From assembly GCA_049585815.1 (NCBI GenBank), contig JBAVAR010000060.1, positions 1-41,161 of the forward strand: a stretch of DNA of 41,161 nt, read 5' to 3'. The notes below the pieces were generated by a model. That model made no database searches. It was not told where the DNA came from and was given only the letters and a program-made list of their open reading frames with translations. The translations under genes and the position numbers were made by a program. Below, piece after piece: positions 39,940 through 41,161 of the stretch. Source of the DNA: DATLSM01 sp049585815 (GTDB lineage Bacteria > Actinomycetota > Thermoleophilia > Solirubrobacterales > 70-9). Position 1 is the stretch's first letter, and each line of letters starts with the position of its first letter.

Positions 39940-40697
39940 GGCTCGGCCAGAATTTCCTCGCCGACCCCAATCTGCTCGATGCGATCGTCCGCGACGCCGG
40001 CCTTTTGGCTGAGGACGTCGTGCTGGAGGTGGGCGCGGGGGAGGGGGTGCTGACCGAGCGCCTGGCCGAGGTTGCCGCCCAGGTCCAGGTGATCGAGATC
40101 GACCGCGGGCTGAAGGGCGTGCTCGCGCGGCTCGCATCCCGTCAAAATGTCCAGCTGCACTGGGGCGACGCAATGAAGATCGACCTCGCCGCCCTGCGCC
40201 CAGCGCCGACCGCCGTCGTCTCCAACCTGCCCTACTCGGTGGCAACGCCGCTGATTCTGCGCACGATCGAGCTGCTGCCATCGGTGAAGAGCTGGACCGT
40301 GATGGTGCAACGTGAGATCGCCGAGCGGCTGCGCGCGGGGCCGGGAAGCCGCACCTACGGCTCTGCCAGCGCCGTGGCGCAGATCGCCTGCGAGGTTGAG
40401 CTGGTGCGCAGGGTCGACCCCGCCGTTTTCCGACCTCGCCCCCGGGTCGAGTCGGCAATCCTCCGCCTTCGACGCAGGGGCCCTGCGGCTGACCCCCAGA
40501 CGCGCGGCCTGGTGCGCGCCGCCTTCGCCCACCGCCGCAAGTCCCTCGCTCGCTCTCTGGACCATGTCAGCCCCGGCGAGATGGCGGCTGCCCGCGCCGC
40601 GCTGTCAGAACTGGGCCTGCCCGAGGACGCCCGCGCTGAGACCCTGTCGGCCGAGGACTTTCTCGCGCTTTCGGCGAAGCTCCACCCCGACGCCTGA
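39933..40697 (+). CDS. rsmA: 16S rRNA (adenine1518/1519-N6)-dimethyltransferase
   Basis: RsmA/KsgA dimethylates two adjacent adenines in helix 45 of 16S rRNA, a late ribosome-assembly checkpoint. The 254 residues contain GQNFL at 5-9, the SAM loop LEVGAGEG at 31-38, the catalytic NLPY at 98-101, and the C-terminal helical domain with RAAFAHRRKSLARSL. Starts GTG 39933 and GTG 39936 are both within the tatD end. Either way the protein begins almost at GQNFL, shorter than usual at the N-terminus, where most members have 10-20 extra residues. It is followed 17 nt later by ispE. Confidence 0.94.
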   Translation: MVRLGQNFLADPNLLDAIVRDAGLLAEDVVLEVGAGEGVLTERLAEVAAQVQVIEIDRGLKGVLARLASRQNVQLHWGDAMKIDLAALRPAPTAVVSNLPYSVATPLILRTIELLPSVKSWTVMVQREIAERLRAGPGSRTYGSASAVAQIACEVELVRRVDPAVFRPRPRVESAILRLRRRGPAADPQTRGLVRAAFAHRRKSLARSLDHVSPGEMAAARAALSELGLPEDARAETLSAEDFLALSAKLHPDA

Positions 40698-40714
40698 CCG
40701 GAGGTATCCGCCCG

Positions 40715-41161
40715 ATGCTCGTCCACGCTCCCGCCAAGCTCAATCTCTGCCTCTTCCTGGGCCCGCGCCGCGGCGACGGGCTGCACGAACTCTGCTCCCT
40801 GTTTGAGCCCCTGGCGCTGTTTGACCCGATCGAGGTCTCTGCTGGTGGGCGCGATGAGGTGATCTGCCCGGGCGTGGAGGGCGAGAACCTTGCCGCCCGG
40901 GCGCTGGCCGCACTGCGGGCGAGGGGCTGGGACCACCCACCCCTGCGCCTGCGGATCGAGAAGCGGATTCCTCTCGCCGCCGGACTCGGCGGGGGCAGCG
41001 CTGACGCCGCCGCGGTTCTCCGCCTCGCCTCCGGGGAGGTCGATGACCTCCCCGCCATCGCCGCCGGGATCGGCGCCGATGTGCCCTCGCAGCTCCTCCC
41101 CTCCCTGGCCCTGGTTCAGGGTGCCGGCGAGCGGGTCGAGCGTTTGCCCGAGCCCCCGGTC
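40715..41161 (+). CDS. ispE: 4-diphosphocytidyl-2-C-methyl-D-erythritol kinase (partial)
   Basis: IspE phosphorylates CDP-methylerythritol in the MEP isoprenoid pathway, which supplies precursors for quinones, undecaprenol and carotenoids. The first 149 codons are present and the gene runs off the window. Seen: PAKLNLCLFLG at the start with the active-site lysine K8/K9 region, the GHMP ATP-binding loop PLAAGLGGGSADAAAVL, and GADVPSQ with the catalytic aspartate D122. GGAGG lies 11 nt before the ATG. The rsmA-ispE order is conserved in many bacteria. Confidence 0.93.
   Translation, partial: MLVHAPAKLNLCLFLGPRRGDGLHELCSLFEPLALFDPIEVSAGGRDEVICPGVEGENLAARALAALRARGWDHPPLRLRIEKRIPLAAGLGGGSADAAAVLRLASGEVDDLPAIAAGIGADVPSQLLPSLALVQGAGERVERLPEPPV

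Noticed and set aside
39031..40458. 475-codon minus-strand open frame across tatD/rsmA
   Set aside because: Antisense to two motif-rich core genes; no protein-like features.
1..41161. CRISPR arrays, rRNA genes, riboswitches
   Set aside because: No regularly spaced repeats, no rRNA-like stretches and no recognisable riboswitch core were seen on reading the sequence.

Overview
The window is GC-rich, densely packed bacterial chromosome. Translationally coupled operons (GTGA/ATGA/TGATG overlaps), frequent GTG and TTG starts, many TANNNT -10 boxes 6-9 nt before start codons (leaderless transcripts), a ROK glucokinase with the actinobacterial-type zinc loop and an FmdB zinc-ribbon gene point to an actinobacterium. 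Gene content and the style of the secreted proteins fit the Thermoleophilia/Solirubrobacterales best. That placement is inference; no rRNA is present.

Layout. (1) 86-7985: one tightly coupled run of central-carbon and respiratory genes, tkt-tal-pgi-cydA-cydB-HAD phosphatase. (2) 7982-10208: divergent lipid-modifying pair, a cyclopropane-fatty-acid synthase (-) and an acyl desaturase (+). (3) 10257-15560: a 792-residue polytopic membrane protein, a small membrane ORF, a UspA stress protein, a secreted subtilase and tadA. (4) 15584-17988: two tRNA-Ser genes (GGA and CGA) flanking a c-di-GMP-type (PilZ) GT2 glycan synthase. (5) 17989-28340: accessory DNA. It begins at the 3' end of intact tRNA-Ser(CGA) and contains two decayed copies of a tRNA-Ser 3' half in the same orientation (23580-23635 and about 28280-28340), as expected for successive insertions at a tRNA gene. 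Cargo includes a frameshifted secreted protein, a 1177-residue secreted multidomain protein with a Cys-His-Asn papain/C39-like core, a PadR regulator divergent from a carotenoid cleavage oxygenase, an amber-interrupted exported protein, a membrane protein and a YdeI/OmdA-type protein. (6) 28462-32733: further less-conserved genes, namely a CrtA-like carotenoid monooxygenase, an alpha/beta hydrolase, membrane proteins and a CPBP protease. (7) 32814-41161: return to core genes, glycyl-tRNA synthetase (-), fmdB, an LCP ligase (-), then the coupled run glucokinase-rsmI-metG-tatD-rsmA-ispE, the last cut by the window edge.

How they work together. Operon 1 joins the non-oxidative pentose phosphate branch and upper glycolysis to a bd oxidase. 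The last operon joins glucose phosphorylation, rRNA methylation, Met-tRNA charging and isoprenoid precursor synthesis. In the accessory segment the carotenoid oxygenase and the CrtA-like enzyme suggest carotenoid or apocarotenoid tailoring under PadR control. The most novel-looking objects are the 1177-residue secreted Cys-His-Asn protein and the tRNA-Ser accretion zone that carries it. No CRISPR array, rRNA, IS transposase, integrase or replication origin was seen.
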